Part shown: positions 18,104 through 27,102 of the stretch, one piece after another
Layout: every line of letters starts with the position of its first letter
Numbering within the stretch: the first letter of the stretch is position 1
Assembly (NCBI RefSeq): GCF_023375815.1
Contig: NZ_CP067412.1
Location: forward strand, 186,001-250,000
From: Pseudomonas sp. HS6
Lineage (GTDB): Bacteria > Pseudomonadota > Gammaproteobacteria > Pseudomonadales > Pseudomonadaceae
Direction: 5' to 3'
Length of the DNA: 64,000 nucleotides
Program-made: the position numbers and the translations under genes
Notes under the pieces: model-generated
Told to the model about the DNA's origin: nothing
Seen by the model: only the letters and a program-made list of their open reading frames with translations
The model's database searches: none

Positions 18104-18220
18104 CTAAGGCTTCTTGCGCTTATTCGCATCCTTCCAGATAAAAAATCCAAACCCTGCAAAAAACAGAACCATGAGCCCCACCGTCAGAACCCCGGCAAAC
18201 ACCACGTTATCGAAAAACAT
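18104..18220 (-). CDS. ccoM: CcoM-like small subunit of cbb3-type cytochrome c oxidase
   Basis: A 38 aa single-span membrane protein that starts MFFDNVVFAGVLTVGLMVLF, continues FAGFGFFIWKDANKRKKP and stops with TAG. It closely matches, from memory, CcoM of Pseudomonas stutzeri, a fourth subunit seen in the cbb3 oxidase structure and needed for stable assembly. The gene has a strong AGGAGG ribosome site six bases before the ATG and its own terminator, so it is a single-gene unit. No ccoNOPQ genes are nearby. It is short enough to be missed by automatic gene callers. Confidence 0.82.
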   Translation of the reverse strand: MFFDNVVFAGVLTVGLMVLFFAGFGFFIWKDANKRKKP

Positions 18221-18365
18221 GACTGGCCTCCTGGCCCCTGCTTTGCTGCGATGGAGCTAAGTTAACCAATCAGGCAGGCGCAGGAATTGACCGGGATCAA
18301 TGCCGGTCAACACGCGGGAGAAAGGAGGGGAAATAACTGACCTGCATCAAGGGATGCAGGGGAGA

Positions 18366-18527
18366 TCAACGCTTTTTCGGTTTGTTTTTCGACTTTTTCT
18401 TCGGTTTGCCCAACGGCATGGCCTGCTCGAACGCCTGTCGCACTTCATTCAGGCGCTTCTCGTTGAGGTCATGAACCCGCTTGGCGCGTTCGGTGCTGAG
18501 GTCGATCAGTTTGTCGTCTTGGCTCAT
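18366..18527 (-). CDS. Small basic conserved protein of unknown function
   Basis: A 53 aa protein, MSQDDKLIDLSTERAKRVHD at the start and an extremely Lys-rich end (KPKKKSKNKPKKR). The first 35 residues form a probable charged helix; the tail could bind nucleic acid. It has no membrane segment or Cys. The ATG has only a weak ribosome site. The reading frame is intact and third-position GC is high in the helical part, which supports it being real. I recall similar short proteins as conserved hypotheticals in Pseudomonas. Function unknown. Confidence 0.6.
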   Translation of the reverse strand: MSQDDKLIDLSTERAKRVHDLNEKRLNEVRQAFEQAMPLGKPKKKSKNKPKKR

Positions 18528-18703
18528 GGCGTTCGGTGCATCGCTTGGACTGAATCACAACTGCCGGATCACCGACAGGACTGCGCCAATAATGCGGCCT
18601 GGCGCCAGCGCTGACCAGCCGTCGACGCAGGCGCTATACAACAAATCGTGTACCGGCCAGCACTTTTGCCCGCACACTCTGCGTTTTGCGCCGAACCTTG
18701 AGG

Positions 18704-19579
18704 ATGTCTGCCGTGCCCTTGCATCAGGATCTGCCGCCGCTGATGGCCCTGCGCGCCTTCGAGGCCGTGGCCCGTCACTTGAGTTTCATCAAGGCTGCCG
18801 ACGAACTGTCGGTGACGCAAAGTGCGATCAGCCATCAGGTGCACAAACTCGAGGAGTTCCTCGAACAGCCGCTGTTCGTGCGCCGCACCCGGGCGATCGA
18901 CCTGACGCCGGCCGGCGAACAATACTACCGACAGATCGAGCCCGCCCTCGCCGCGATTGCCTCCGCCACCCACGGTTTGCGCGGCGAGCGCCCCACCACC
19001 CTGCGCATCGGTCTGCTCGCTTCGTTCGCCACGCTCTGGCTGGCGCCGCGTCTGGCGGACTTCAACACCAAATACCCGAACATCAACGTCGAACTGCTGC
19101 CCGCCGTGCAACTGGCCGATGTCGACGGCGGCGAGGTGGACCTGGCAATCCGCTACGGCAAGGGTGGCTGGCCGAAAGTCCAGGCACGCCGATTCATGAC
19201 GGAAGTCCTGACTCCGGTTTGCAGCCCGGCCTTCAAGGCCCGTGGTGTGAAGAACGGTCCGCTGTTGATGGCCAAGTCGCACCAGCCGTTCGAATGGATC
19301 GACTGGCAGCAACACAGCGGTATCGATCTGGCGCAGGTGCCCACCGTGATGCTCCACGACTACAACATCGTGGTCGAAGCCGCTGTGGCCGGCCAGGGCA
19401 TCGCCATGGGCCGCCAATGCCTGATTGATCGTCGACTCAAGGAAGGTGCACTGGTGCCAGTCTTCGATACCCCGCCTATGTCCGGCGACATCGGCTATTG
19501 GCTTGTCACTGCGGAGCGTCCGATGAACCCAGCAGCACAGGCATTCAGCCAATGGCTGGAGCACATCATCGACGCATGA
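18704..19579 (+). CDS. LysR-family transcriptional regulator, GcvA-like
   Basis: A 291 aa LTTR. The N-terminal winged helix-turn-helix is at about residues 10-68 (LPPLMALRAFEAVARHLSFI, then ADELSVTQSAISHQVHKLEE), followed by a two-lobe effector domain. The sequence style (LPPLMALRAFEAVARH, then DLAIRYGKGGW) is that of the GcvA/AmpR group. The start is uncertain: ATG 18704 has GAGG too close, while GTG 18713 has better spacing. It reads in the same direction as, and 89 bases before, a RidA gene and a class V aminotransferase, which it probably controls. Target and ligand are unknown. Confidence 0.88.
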   Translation: MSAVPLHQDLPPLMALRAFEAVARHLSFIKAADELSVTQSAISHQVHKLEEFLEQPLFVRRTRAIDLTPAGEQYYRQIEPALAAIASATHGLRGERPTTLRIGLLASFATLWLAPRLADFNTKYPNINVELLPAVQLADVDGGEVDLAIRYGKGGWPKVQARRFMTEVLTPVCSPAFKARGVKNGPLLMAKSHQPFEWIDWQQHSGIDLAQVPTVMLHDYNIVVEAAVAGQGIAMGRQCLIDRRLKEGALVPVFDTPPMSGDIGYWLVTAERPMNPAAQAFSQWLEHIIDA

Positions 19580-19668
19580 GTTTTTTTGATACGTCGAATC
19601 CAATCTATCCGTTTGTCGCCCACCCTCCTGCGCCAACATGCTGGAGTCCTCATTCAGGAGGATTCCAC

Positions 19669-20139
19669 ATGACCGACTCGATCAAACAACGCGTCAAGCA
19701 ACTCGGCTTGCAACTGCCTGAACCCAGCCAGCCGGTGGCCAACTACGTCAGCCACGTGATCAGTCAGAATCAGTTGTACATCGCCGGGCAGATTCCCATG
19801 CTCGATGGAAGACCTGCATTCCTCGGGCGCCTCGGCGAAGCGATCTCCGACGAAGAAGGCGTCAGCGCCGCCGAACTGGCAGCGTTAGGCCTGCTGGCCC
19901 AACTCAGTGATGCCTTGGGCGATGACCTGTCGAAACTGGTGCGGGTTATCCGCCTGGGCGCGTTTATCGCCAGCACGCCGGACTTCCCACGCCAGGGCGT
20001 GATCGCCAACGGCGCCTCGAACCTGCTGGTCAACGTCCTTGGCGACAAGGGCCGCCATGTGCGCACCGCCGTCGGCGTGTCGAGCCTGCCGGCCGGCGTG
20101 GCGGTGGAAGTCGATGCGATCTTCGAGCTCAAGCCGTGA
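19669..20139 (+). CDS. RidA/YjgF-family protein
   Basis: A 156 aa member of the RidA superfamily, whose best known members hydrolyse reactive enamine/imine intermediates released by PLP enzymes. It begins MTDSIKQRVKQLGLQLPEPS and has the VANYVSHVISQNQLYIAGQIP strand pair. This longer subgroup differs from canonical RidA, and I cannot place the catalytic Arg with confidence (VRTAVGVSSLPAGVAVEVDA is the C-terminal signature). Ribosome site CAGGAGGATTCCAC. Its stop overlaps the start of the PLP aminotransferase by 4 bases, so the imine-detoxifying role and the PLP enzyme are probably linked. Confidence 0.88.
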   Translation: MTDSIKQRVKQLGLQLPEPSQPVANYVSHVISQNQLYIAGQIPMLDGRPAFLGRLGEAISDEEGVSAAELAALGLLAQLSDALGDDLSKLVRVIRLGAFIASTPDFPRQGVIANGASNLLVNVLGDKGRHVRTAVGVSSLPAGVAVEVDAIFELKP

Positions 20140-21347
20140 ACGTCGACGAGGTCCTGCGCCTGCGCGACGCCACACCCGGCTGCGCGCAGGTGATTCACTT
20201 CAACCACGCCGGGGCCTCGTTGCCGAGTCAGGCCACCCTCGACGCGGTGATCGGGCAGTTGCAGCGTGAAGCCCTCGGCGGGCCTATGGAGACGGCGGAC
20301 ATTCAAGTGCAGCAACGCGCGCGCACTGCCGCAGCCGCTCTGCTCAACGCCCAACCCGAAGACATCGCCTTTGCCAGCAGCGGCTCAGCGGCCTGGAGTC
20401 AGGCATTCAACGCATTGGGGCCGTGGCATCCCGGCGAACGGATTCTGGTCGGGCGCCATGAATGGGCCGGCAACCTGGCCTGCATGGCCGAAGCGGTGAA
20501 GGCCGGTGCGCGACTGGAAGTGATTCCGTGCGACGCCTCTGGCGCCGTCGATCCCCAGGCGCTGGCGCAGATGATTGACCGCCATGTACGCCTGATCGCC
20601 CTGACCTGGCTGCCGGCCAACGGTGGCCTGATCAACCCGGCAGCGCAGATCGGGGCGATAGCCCGACATCATGGCATTCCGTATTTCATCGACGCCGGAC
20701 AGGCACTGGGTCAACTGCCCTGTGACGTCCAGGCCTTGCAATGCGACGTGCTCAAGGGTGCGGGGCGCAAGTTCCTGCGCGGGCCGCGCGGTACGGCATT
20801 GATGTACATCCGGCCGCAATTCCTGCAACGACTGTTGCCCGTGCAGCGCGACGTGCTGTCGGCACCGTGGGATGGCCAGCGCTTTACATTGCGCGACGAC
20901 GCCCGCCGCTTTGAAACCAGTGAAGTGTCATTGGCGCTACTCGCCGGGCTGGCCAATGCGCTGGAGGAACATCAGCGCATCGGGGCAACGGCAATCCGCC
21001 AGCGGATCGTGGAACTGAGCCAAAAGCTGCGCCTGTGCATGAAAAGAATCCCAGAGCTGACACTGCGAGATCTCGGATCAGCCAACGAACAATCCGGACT
21101 GATCGCCTTCACACTCGAAGGCTGGGATTGCCTGGCGCTGAAGCAGGCGCTGGCCGAGCGGCGAATCAACATCGGCGCCAATGGCGTGGCCTACACGCCG
21201 CTGGACATGCAAGCGCGCGGGCTGAACTCGATTGCGAGGGTATCGGTGAGTTATCTGAACACCGAAGAAGAAATCGAAATATTGCTGACAAATCTGGCTG
21301 AACTGGCCGCGCAGCCTCAGATCTCGATGTCGACCCAAAGCCCCTGA
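20136..21347 (+). CDS. Class V aminotransferase-fold PLP enzyme
   Basis: A 403 aa fold-type I PLP enzyme of the class V (NifS/CsdA-like) group. The cofactor-binding Asp is near residue 187 in YFIDAGQALGQ, and the Schiff-base Lys is near 212 in GAGRKFLRGPRGTALMY. The N-terminal HFNHAGASLPSQATLDAV is like the EgtE/isopenicillin N epimerase-like subgroup. No catalytic Cys loop typical of cysteine desulfurases is obvious. GTG start within the RidA stop codon. The substrate cannot be told. Its last 31 bases overlap a convergent small gene. Confidence 0.85.
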   Translation: MNVDEVLRLRDATPGCAQVIHFNHAGASLPSQATLDAVIGQLQREALGGPMETADIQVQQRARTAAAALLNAQPEDIAFASSGSAAWSQAFNALGPWHPGERILVGRHEWAGNLACMAEAVKAGARLEVIPCDASGAVDPQALAQMIDRHVRLIALTWLPANGGLINPAAQIGAIARHHGIPYFIDAGQALGQLPCDVQALQCDVLKGAGRKFLRGPRGTALMYIRPQFLQRLLPVQRDVLSAPWDGQRFTLRDDARRFETSEVSLALLAGLANALEEHQRIGATAIRQRIVELSQKLRLCMKRIPELTLRDLGSANEQSGLIAFTLEGWDCLALKQALAERRINIGANGVAYTPLDMQARGLNSIARVSVSYLNTEEEIEILLTNLAELAAQPQISMSTQSP

Positions 21348-21658
21348 CGTGGCTGGTCTTCCATCAGCGGCGCCACCGGCACGGTGTTGTCGGCATTCAG
21401 TTCGGTGCCGGGCACGGCGAGGTGCGCTTCGGGGTCGTCATCGGCTTCGCGGCGACGGCGGTCGCGTTCCTGCTGGCGGCGCTGCTCTTCGCGCAGCAGA
21501 TAACCGTCTTCTTCCGGATCGCGCTTTTGCAGGTCGATCGTGCTTTCGTTGGAGCTTTCCTGCACCGGCACCACTGGAGGAATGTCCGGCCGCTGGCGGA
21601 TCGGGTCCTGCTGGGAAGTGATCGGCACGGCGCTCAAGGGGAGCATCGGTGGCAGCAT
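21317..21658 (-). CDS. Hydrophilic, proline- and charge-rich conserved protein of unknown function
   Basis: A 113 aa protein without signal peptide or membrane segment. It has a Pro/Gln-rich N-terminal half (MLPPMLPLSAVPITSQQDPI), a strongly charged middle (LREEQRRQQERDRRRREADD) and an acidic end, and is probably disordered. The ATG follows AGGAGACCCTTCAT, a good ribosome site, which supports expression. It is divergent from rapA across 240 bases and overlaps the end of the aminotransferase gene by 31 bases in antisense. Similar genes beside rapA occur, as I recall, in related pseudomonads. Function unknown. Confidence 0.65.
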   Translation of the reverse strand: MLPPMLPLSAVPITSQQDPIRQRPDIPPVVPVQESSNESTIDLQKRDPEEDGYLLREEQRRQQERDRRRREADDDPEAHLAVPGTELNADNTVPVAPLMEDQPRQGLWVDIEI

Positions 21659-21899
21659 ATGAAGGGTCTCCTGTCAGCAGGCTATCGGCTGCGGCATCGG
21701 TGCCTTGAGCCATCGGTCGCAAACTTGTGACCGGATTGGCACTCGGTTGTGCCGCAAGCGCTCGTAAAACCGACGCATGACCTAATCTTCCTTCAGTTGG
21801 CCGTCGGCATTTAATAGCCGCACGCGACGCCTAATCCTTTGGCCTCAGGGCCTCATTCCGTTAAGATAGCCCGCTTTTTCAAGGTGGGAGTCAGGCAGC

Positions 21900-24746
21900 A
21901 TGGCGCAGCAGTATCAACCGGGGCAACGCTGGATCAGTGACAGCGAAGCAGAGCTTGGTTTAGGCACCGTTCTGGCACAGGACGGCCGCTTGTTGACCGT
22001 GCTTTACCCGGCCACTGGCGAAACCCGCCAGTACGCGCTAAGGAATGCGCCCCTGACCCGCGTGCGATTCTCGCCGGGCGACTCCATTACCCACTTCGAA
22101 GGCTGGAAGTTGACTGTCCGCGAAGTCGAGGACGTCGATGGCCTGCTCGTCTATCACGGTCTGAACGCCGAGAACGAAGCCGTCACCCTGCCGGAAACCC
22201 AGCTATCGAACTTCATTCAGTTCCGCCTGGCCAGCGACCGTCTGTTCGCCGGCCAGATCGACCCGCTGTCGTGGTTCTCCCTGCGCTATCACACCCTGGA
22301 ACACACCAGCCGCCAGTTGCAGTCTGCGCTCTGGGGCCTGGGTGGCGTGCGTGCACAGCCGATCGCTCACCAGTTGCACATTGCCCGTGAAGTCGCCGAC
22401 CGCATCGCGCCACGGGTATTGCTGGCCGACGAAGTAGGCCTGGGCAAGACCATCGAAGCCGGCCTGGTGATCCATCGCCAACTGCTGTCGGGCCGCGCCA
22501 GCCGCGTGCTGATCCTGGTGCCGGAAAACCTCCAGCACCAGTGGCTGGTGGAAATGCGCCGCCGCTTCAACCTTGAGGTCGCGCTGTTCGACGAAGAGCG
22601 CTTCATCGAAAGCGATGCCACCAACCCGTTCGAAGACACCCAGCTTGCCCTCGTGGCACTGGAGTGGCTGGTCGACGACGAAAAGGCCCAGGACGCCCTG
22701 TTCGCTGCCGGCTGGGATCTGCTGGTCGTCGACGAAGCACACCACCTGGTCTGGCACGAAGAAAAAGTCAGCCCGGAATACTCGCTGGTCGAACAGCTGG
22801 CTGAAGTCATTCCCGGCGTGCTGCTGCTCACCGCTACTCCGGAACAACTGGGCCAGGACAGCCACTTCGCCCGTCTGCGCCTGCTCGACCCGAACCGTTT
22901 CCATGACCTGGCCGCCTTCCGCGCCGAAAGCGAGAACTATCGCCCGGTGGCCGAAGCCGTTCAGGAGCTGCTGGACAAGGGTCGCCTGTCGCCTGCCGCG
23001 CACAAGACCATCCACGGTTTCCTCGGCAACGAAGGTGAAGCCCTGCTCACCGCCGTCAACGATGGCGACACCGAAGCCAGCGCCCGCCTCGTGCGTGAAC
23101 TGCTCGACCGTCACGGCACCGGCCGCGTGCTGTTCCGTAACACCCGCGCCGCCGTGCAGGGTTTCCCGGAGCGCAAACTGCACCCGTATCCGCTGCCGTG
23201 CCCGGACGAATACCTCGAACTGCCACTGGGCGATCACGCCGAGCTGTACCCGGAAGTCAGCTTCCAGGCCCAGCCGGACGCCAGCGAAGAAGAACGCTGG
23301 TGGAAATTCGACCCGCGCGTCGAGTGGCTGATCGATCAGCTGAAAATGCTCAAGCGCACCAAAGTGCTGGTGATCTGCGCCCACGCCGAAACCGCGATGG
23401 ATCTGGAAGACGCCCTGCGCGTACGTTCCGGCATCCCGGCCACGGTGTTCCATGAAGGCATGAACATCCTTGAACGTGACCGCGCCGCCGCCTACTTCGC
23501 CGACGAAGAATTTGGCGCCCAGGTGCTGATCTGCTCGGAAATCGGCAGTGAAGGTCGCAACTTCCAGTTCGCCCACCACCTGGTACTGTTCGATCTGCCG
23601 TCGCACCCGGACCTGCTGGAGCAGCGGATCGGTCGTCTGGACCGGATCGGCCAGAAGCACATCATCGAACTGCACGTGCCGTACCTGGAAACCAGCCCGC
23701 AAGAGCGCCTGTTCCAGTGGTATCACGAAGCACTGAATGCGTTCCTCAACACCTGCCCGACCGGCAACGCCTTGCAGCATCAGTTCGGCCCGCGCCTGCT
23801 GCCGCTGCTCGAAGAGGCTGACGATGGCGAGTGGCAGTCGCTGATCGACGAAGCGCGCACCGAGCGCGAGCGTCTGGAAGCCGAGCTGCACACCGGTCGT
23901 GACCGTCTGCTGGAGCTCAACTCCGGCGGCGCTGGTGAAGGTGAAGCACTGGTCGAGGACATCCTCGAGCAAGACGATCAGTTCGCCCTGCCGATCTACA
24001 TGGAAACCCTGTTCGACGCCTTCGGCATCGACAGCGAAGACCATTCGGAAAACGCCCTGATCCTCAAGCCGAGCGAGAAGATGCTCGACGCCAGCTTCCC
24101 GCTGGGCGACGACGAAGGCGTGACCATCACCTACGACCGCAACCAGGCGCTGTCGCGCGAAGACATGCAGTTCATCACCTGGGAACACCCGATGGTGCAG
24201 GGCGGCATGGATCTGGTGCTGTCCGGTTCGATGGGCAACACCGCCGTCGCGCTGATCAAGAACAAGGCGCTCAAGCCGGGCACGGTACTGCTGGAACTGC
24301 TGTACGTCAGCGAAGTGGTTGCTCCGCGTGCGCTGCAACTGGGCCGCTACCTGCCGCCGGCCGCCCTGCGCTGCCTGCTCGATGCCAACGGCAACGACCT
24401 GTCGGCCCGAGTGGCGTTCGAAACCCTGAACGATCAACTGGAAAGCGTGCCTCGCGCCAGTGCCAACAAGTTCATCCAGGCCCAGCGCGATCAGCTGACG
24501 CCACGGATCAACGCCGGTGAAGAAAAGATCACCCCGCGTCACGCCGAGCGCGTGGCCGAGGCGCGCCGTCGTCTGGCAGCCGACACCGACGAAGAACTGG
24601 CGCGCCTGACTGCGTTGCAAGCGGTCAACCCGACCGTGCGCGACAGCGAATTGGTTGCCCTGCGCAAACAGCGCGAGCAAGGCCTGGCCATGCTCGACAA
24701 GGCTGCGCTGCGACTGGAAGCGATCCGGGTGCTGGTGGCGGGCTGA
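21900..24746 (+). CDS. rapA: RNA polymerase-associated SWI2/SNF2 ATPase RapA (HepA)
   Basis: ATP-dependent translocase that binds RNA polymerase and promotes its recycling. The 948 aa length matches E. coli RapA (968). N-terminal Tudor-like beta domains cover about residues 1-110 ([20 protein letters not shown]). The helicase core shows Walker [14 protein letters not shown], motif II DEAHHL, motif III LLTATP, and in the second lobe [19 protein letters not shown] and [15 protein letters not shown]. The C-terminal RapA domain follows to the end. Single gene with its own terminator. No anomalies. Confidence 0.97.
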   Translation: MAQQYQPGQRWISDSEAELGLGTVLAQDGRLLTVLYPATGETRQYALRNAPLTRVRFSPGDSITHFEGWKLTVREVEDVDGLLVYHGLNAENEAVTLPETQLSNFIQFRLASDRLFAGQIDPLSWFSLRYHTLEHTSRQLQSALWGLGGVRAQPIAHQLHIAREVADRIAPRVLLADEVGLGKTIEAGLVIHRQLLSGRASRVLILVPENLQHQWLVEMRRRFNLEVALFDEERFIESDATNPFEDTQLALVALEWLVDDEKAQDALFAAGWDLLVVDEAHHLVWHEEKVSPEYSLVEQLAEVIPGVLLLTATPEQLGQDSHFARLRLLDPNRFHDLAAFRAESENYRPVAEAVQELLDKGRLSPAAHKTIHGFLGNEGEALLTAVNDGDTEASARLVRELLDRHGTGRVLFRNTRAAVQGFPERKLHPYPLPCPDEYLELPLGDHAELYPEVSFQAQPDASEEERWWKFDPRVEWLIDQLKMLKRTKVLVICAHAETAMDLEDALRVRSGIPATVFHEGMNILERDRAAAYFADEEFGAQVLICSEIGSEGRNFQFAHHLVLFDLPSHPDLLEQRIGRLDRIGQKHIIELHVPYLETSPQERLFQWYHEALNAFLNTCPTGNALQHQFGPRLLPLLEEADDGEWQSLIDEARTERERLEAELHTGRDRLLELNSGGAGEGEALVEDILEQDDQFALPIYMETLFDAFGIDSEDHSENALILKPSEKMLDASFPLGDDEGVTITYDRNQALSREDMQFITWEHPMVQGGMDLVLSGSMGNTAVALIKNKALKPGTVLLELLYVSEVVAPRALQLGRYLPPAALRCLLDANGNDLSARVAFETLNDQLESVPRASANKFIQAQRDQLTPRINAGEEKITPRHAERVAEARRRLAADTDEELARLTALQAVNPTVRDSELVALRKQREQGLAMLDKAALRLEAIRVLVAG

Positions 24747-24775
24747 TCCGCCCTGCTCCACCGCCACACATGAAA

Positions 24776-24799
24776 AGGCCCGCAGCGATGCGGGCCTTC
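24776..24799 (+). terminator. Rho-independent terminator after rapA
   Basis: Stem AAGGCCCGC / GCGGGCCTT with a short AGCGAT loop and TCTCATTT behind. It lies 30 bases after the rapA stop. Confidence 0.85.
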
Positions 24800-24838
24800 T
24801 CATTTGTCTGCAATTTATCGGGTGATGCTGATGGCCTC

Positions 24839-24927
24839 ATCGCTAGCAAGCTAGCTCCCACAGTGACCGAGTCGTGTACATAATCTGAATCCAACCCGAA
24901 ACCTGTGGGAGCTGGCTTGCCAGCGAT
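24839..24927. repeat. REPIN between rapA and the MFS gene
   Basis: Inverted pair of REPs. The right copy has GTGGGAGCTGGCTTGCCAGC arms, while the left copy reads GCTAGCAAGCTAGC. Both arms of the left hairpin have changed in a way that keeps base pairing. Confidence 0.9.
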
Positions 24928-24932
24928 CGCGT

Positions 24933-26282
24933 TTATGCAGTCACCGCAGCGCCCTCTGACTCAACCACCGCCACCAACCCCTCCTTCATCCGCTTCGCAT
25001 CCCGCACAAAACACCGCGCCGCCAGAAACAGAAACACCATGGTCAGGAACAGCGCCACGGGGATCAGGTACATCGCGTCATGCAGGCCGACAGCCTTGAA
25101 CGCCTCGGTCATCTGCTCGGCGCCCACCGAAACCATGGCCGACTTGGCGAAGTGATCGGACAATCCACCGACCACCACAGGTCCCAGACCACCGCCCAGC
25201 AAATACAAACCGGCAAAGAACAGCGCCATCGCCGTGGCCCGCAGGCGCGGTTCGACCACGTCCTGAATCGCCGTGTATACGCAGGTGTAGAAGTTATAGG
25301 CAAACAACCAACCGACACTGAACACCGCGACAAACACACCGATCTCGATCCGCCCGGCGTGCAGTGCCCAAGCGGTGCACACGGTCGAAATAATCAGGCT
25401 GAACGCCGCAAACAGCAGCCGCCCGTTAGCCACACGCTGATGGATCTTGTCGGCGATCCAGCCGCCGAGGGTCAGGCCAACCAACCCAGTCACCCCAACG
25501 ATCAACCCGGTGGCCACCGCCGCCTCCTGCAACGGCATCAGGAAATAGCGCTGGAGCATCGGCACCAGGAACGAGTTACAGGCATAGGTGGCGAAGTTGA
25601 AACACAGCCCGGCCATCACCAGCCACAGAAAAGTCGGCACCGCGAGAATCCGCCGGATCGGTTTGTCGACTTTCTCCTGCGACACTTGCACGGTCTCCGC
25701 CGCGCCGCGTTTGGGTTCCTTGATGAAGAACATGAACACCGCCAGCAGCAACCCCGGCACGGCAGCGATAAAGAATGGCGCGCGCCAGCTGTCGAACGCC
25801 TTGACCATCCAGCCAATGGTGAAAAACGCCAGCAGCAAACCCAACGGCAAGCCCAGCATGAAGATACCCATGGCCCGAGCCCGACGGTGGGCCGGGAACA
25901 GGTCGCCGATCAACGAGTTGGCGGCCGGCGCGTAACTGGCCTCACCGATGCCGATGCCCATGCGCACCAGCAGAAAACTCCAGAAACTGCCGACCAGGCC
26001 ATTGACTGCGGTCAACGCGCTCCAGGTCGCCAGCCCCCAGCCCATCAGTTTGCTGCGCGAACCGGTGTCGGCCATGCGCCCCAAGGGCAGGCCGGCGATG
26101 GCATAGACGATGGTGAATGCAGTGCCGACGATCCCCAGCTGAAAGTCGCTGAGGTGCCATTCCATGCGGATCGGCTCGATGATGATCGCGGGGATGGTGC
26201 GATCGAAGAAATTGAACAGGTTGGCGAGGAACAGCAGGAACAGAATGCGCCAGGCATTCGCCGCTTGGGTCGAGTTCTGCAT
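24933..26282 (-). CDS. MFS permease, spinster-like group
   Basis: A 449 aa major facilitator superfamily transporter with about 12 hydrophobic segments. It opens with MQNSTQAANAWRILFLLFLA and the segment 1 motif NLFNFFDRTIPAIIIEPI, and carries loop motif GRMADTGSRSKLMGWGLATW between segments 2 and 3. Segment 4 has GIGIGEASYAPAANSLI, typical of the spinster/hexuronate-like MFS group. The C-terminus is a short basic and acidic tail. It stands alone on the minus strand. The substrate cannot be deduced; organic anions or sugar acids are common in this branch. Confidence 0.85.
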   Translation of the reverse strand: MQNSTQAANAWRILFLLFLANLFNFFDRTIPAIIIEPIRMEWHLSDFQLGIVGTAFTIVYAIAGLPLGRMADTGSRSKLMGWGLATWSALTAVNGLVGSFWSFLLVRMGIGIGEASYAPAANSLIGDLFPAHRRARAMGIFMLGLPLGLLLAFFTIGWMVKAFDSWRAPFFIAAVPGLLLAVFMFFIKEPKRGAAETVQVSQEKVDKPIRRILAVPTFLWLVMAGLCFNFATYACNSFLVPMLQRYFLMPLQEAAVATGLIVGVTGLVGLTLGGWIADKIHQRVANGRLLFAAFSLIISTVCTAWALHAGRIEIGVFVAVFSVGWLFAYNFYTCVYTAIQDVVEPRLRATAMALFFAGLYLLGGGLGPVVVGGLSDHFAKSAMVSVGAEQMTEAFKAVGLHDAMYLIPVALFLTMVFLFLAARCFVRDAKRMKEGLVAVVESEGAAVTA

Positions 26283-26584
26283 GGGTCCGTCTCTTTATTG
26301 TTATTAGGGCTTCACTGCCGACGCATCCGAGCCCGGAACCTGCAATCTAGTCACGCTCGTCGGGACTGTCTGTGATCATTCGTCAGCCTGATACCGGACC
26401 ATGGCACTGTAACGAAACGTAAGCCCTTGAAATGCTTCGAATCCCCCGAAAACCGGGGGTTTGCGGAAAAATCCGGCAATGAAAAAATACTTTCACGCCC
26501 CCCTTCCCATCGCCGTGGCAAAGCCTAGAATGGCCGCCGGATCCGTCCGGATCCTGCCGATCAATCCCTTTGATGCTCCCGCCC
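26283..26584. other. Divergent promoter region between the MFS gene and the Cys-cluster gene
   Basis: About 300 bases with no gene. A short hairpin, CCCCCG and CGGGGG around AAAAC (26443-26459), is followed by TTTGCGG. The region around 26470-26500 is AT-richer and could hold a promoter. Nothing else is recognised. Confidence 0.4.
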
Positions 26585-26938
26585 ATGTCCGAAGTCAGTC
26601 CGTGTCTGAATTGCGGTGCCTGCTGTTCCCATTTTCGTGTTTCATTTTTCTGGGGTGAATGTGCATCCTCCGGCGGGACCGTGCCCGATGAACTGGTCAC
26701 TCAGATCACGCCCAGCCGGGTCGCGATGATCGGCACCGACCGCAAGGCGCCACGCTGCACCGCGCTGGAAGGCGAAGTCGGAAAATCAGTGGCCTGCACG
26801 ATCTACGACAAGCGTTCCAGTCCCTGCCGCGAATTCGAGGCGTCGTGGGAAAACGGCGAGCAGAACACCGATTGCGATAAGGCGCGTGCCCGTTTCGGCT
26901 TGCCGCCCCTGCAACCGCACTGGAACGAAGTCGCCTGA
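26585..26938 (+). CDS. YkgJ-family cysteine cluster protein
   Basis: A 117 aa protein of the CxxCxxCC (UPF0153/YkgJ) family, thought to bind zinc or an iron-sulphur cluster. The hallmark PCLNCGACC is at residues 6-14, and further conserved Cys occur in APRCTAL, VACTIYD, SPCREFE and TDCDKAR. I chose the ATG giving MSEVSPCLNCG; an earlier in-frame ATG adds four residues. No strong ribosome site is visible at either. Single gene. Function in the cell is unknown. Confidence 0.85.
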   Translation: MSEVSPCLNCGACCSHFRVSFFWGECASSGGTVPDELVTQITPSRVAMIGTDRKAPRCTALEGEVGKSVACTIYDKRSSPCREFEASWENGEQNTDCDKARARFGLPPLQPHWNEVA

Positions 26939-27102
26939 GATACCGAGCGTGCGAGGCTTAGCGCCAATCGCTATGACGCTCATGCCAAAATCATTAGAGC
27001 CAATGTGCCACCACCGCTTGCACCCCGAAATCGGCCTCTATACTGCATTCATTCGCCTGCGTTGATGACGCAGTCAGGAAGCACTCAGAGACGGGGCATG
27101 CT

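Noticed and set aside
22203..24803. 866-codon open frame on the minus strand across rapA
   Set aside because: It is the antisense shadow of a well-supported gene in GC-rich DNA. No family motif or ribosome site was seen.
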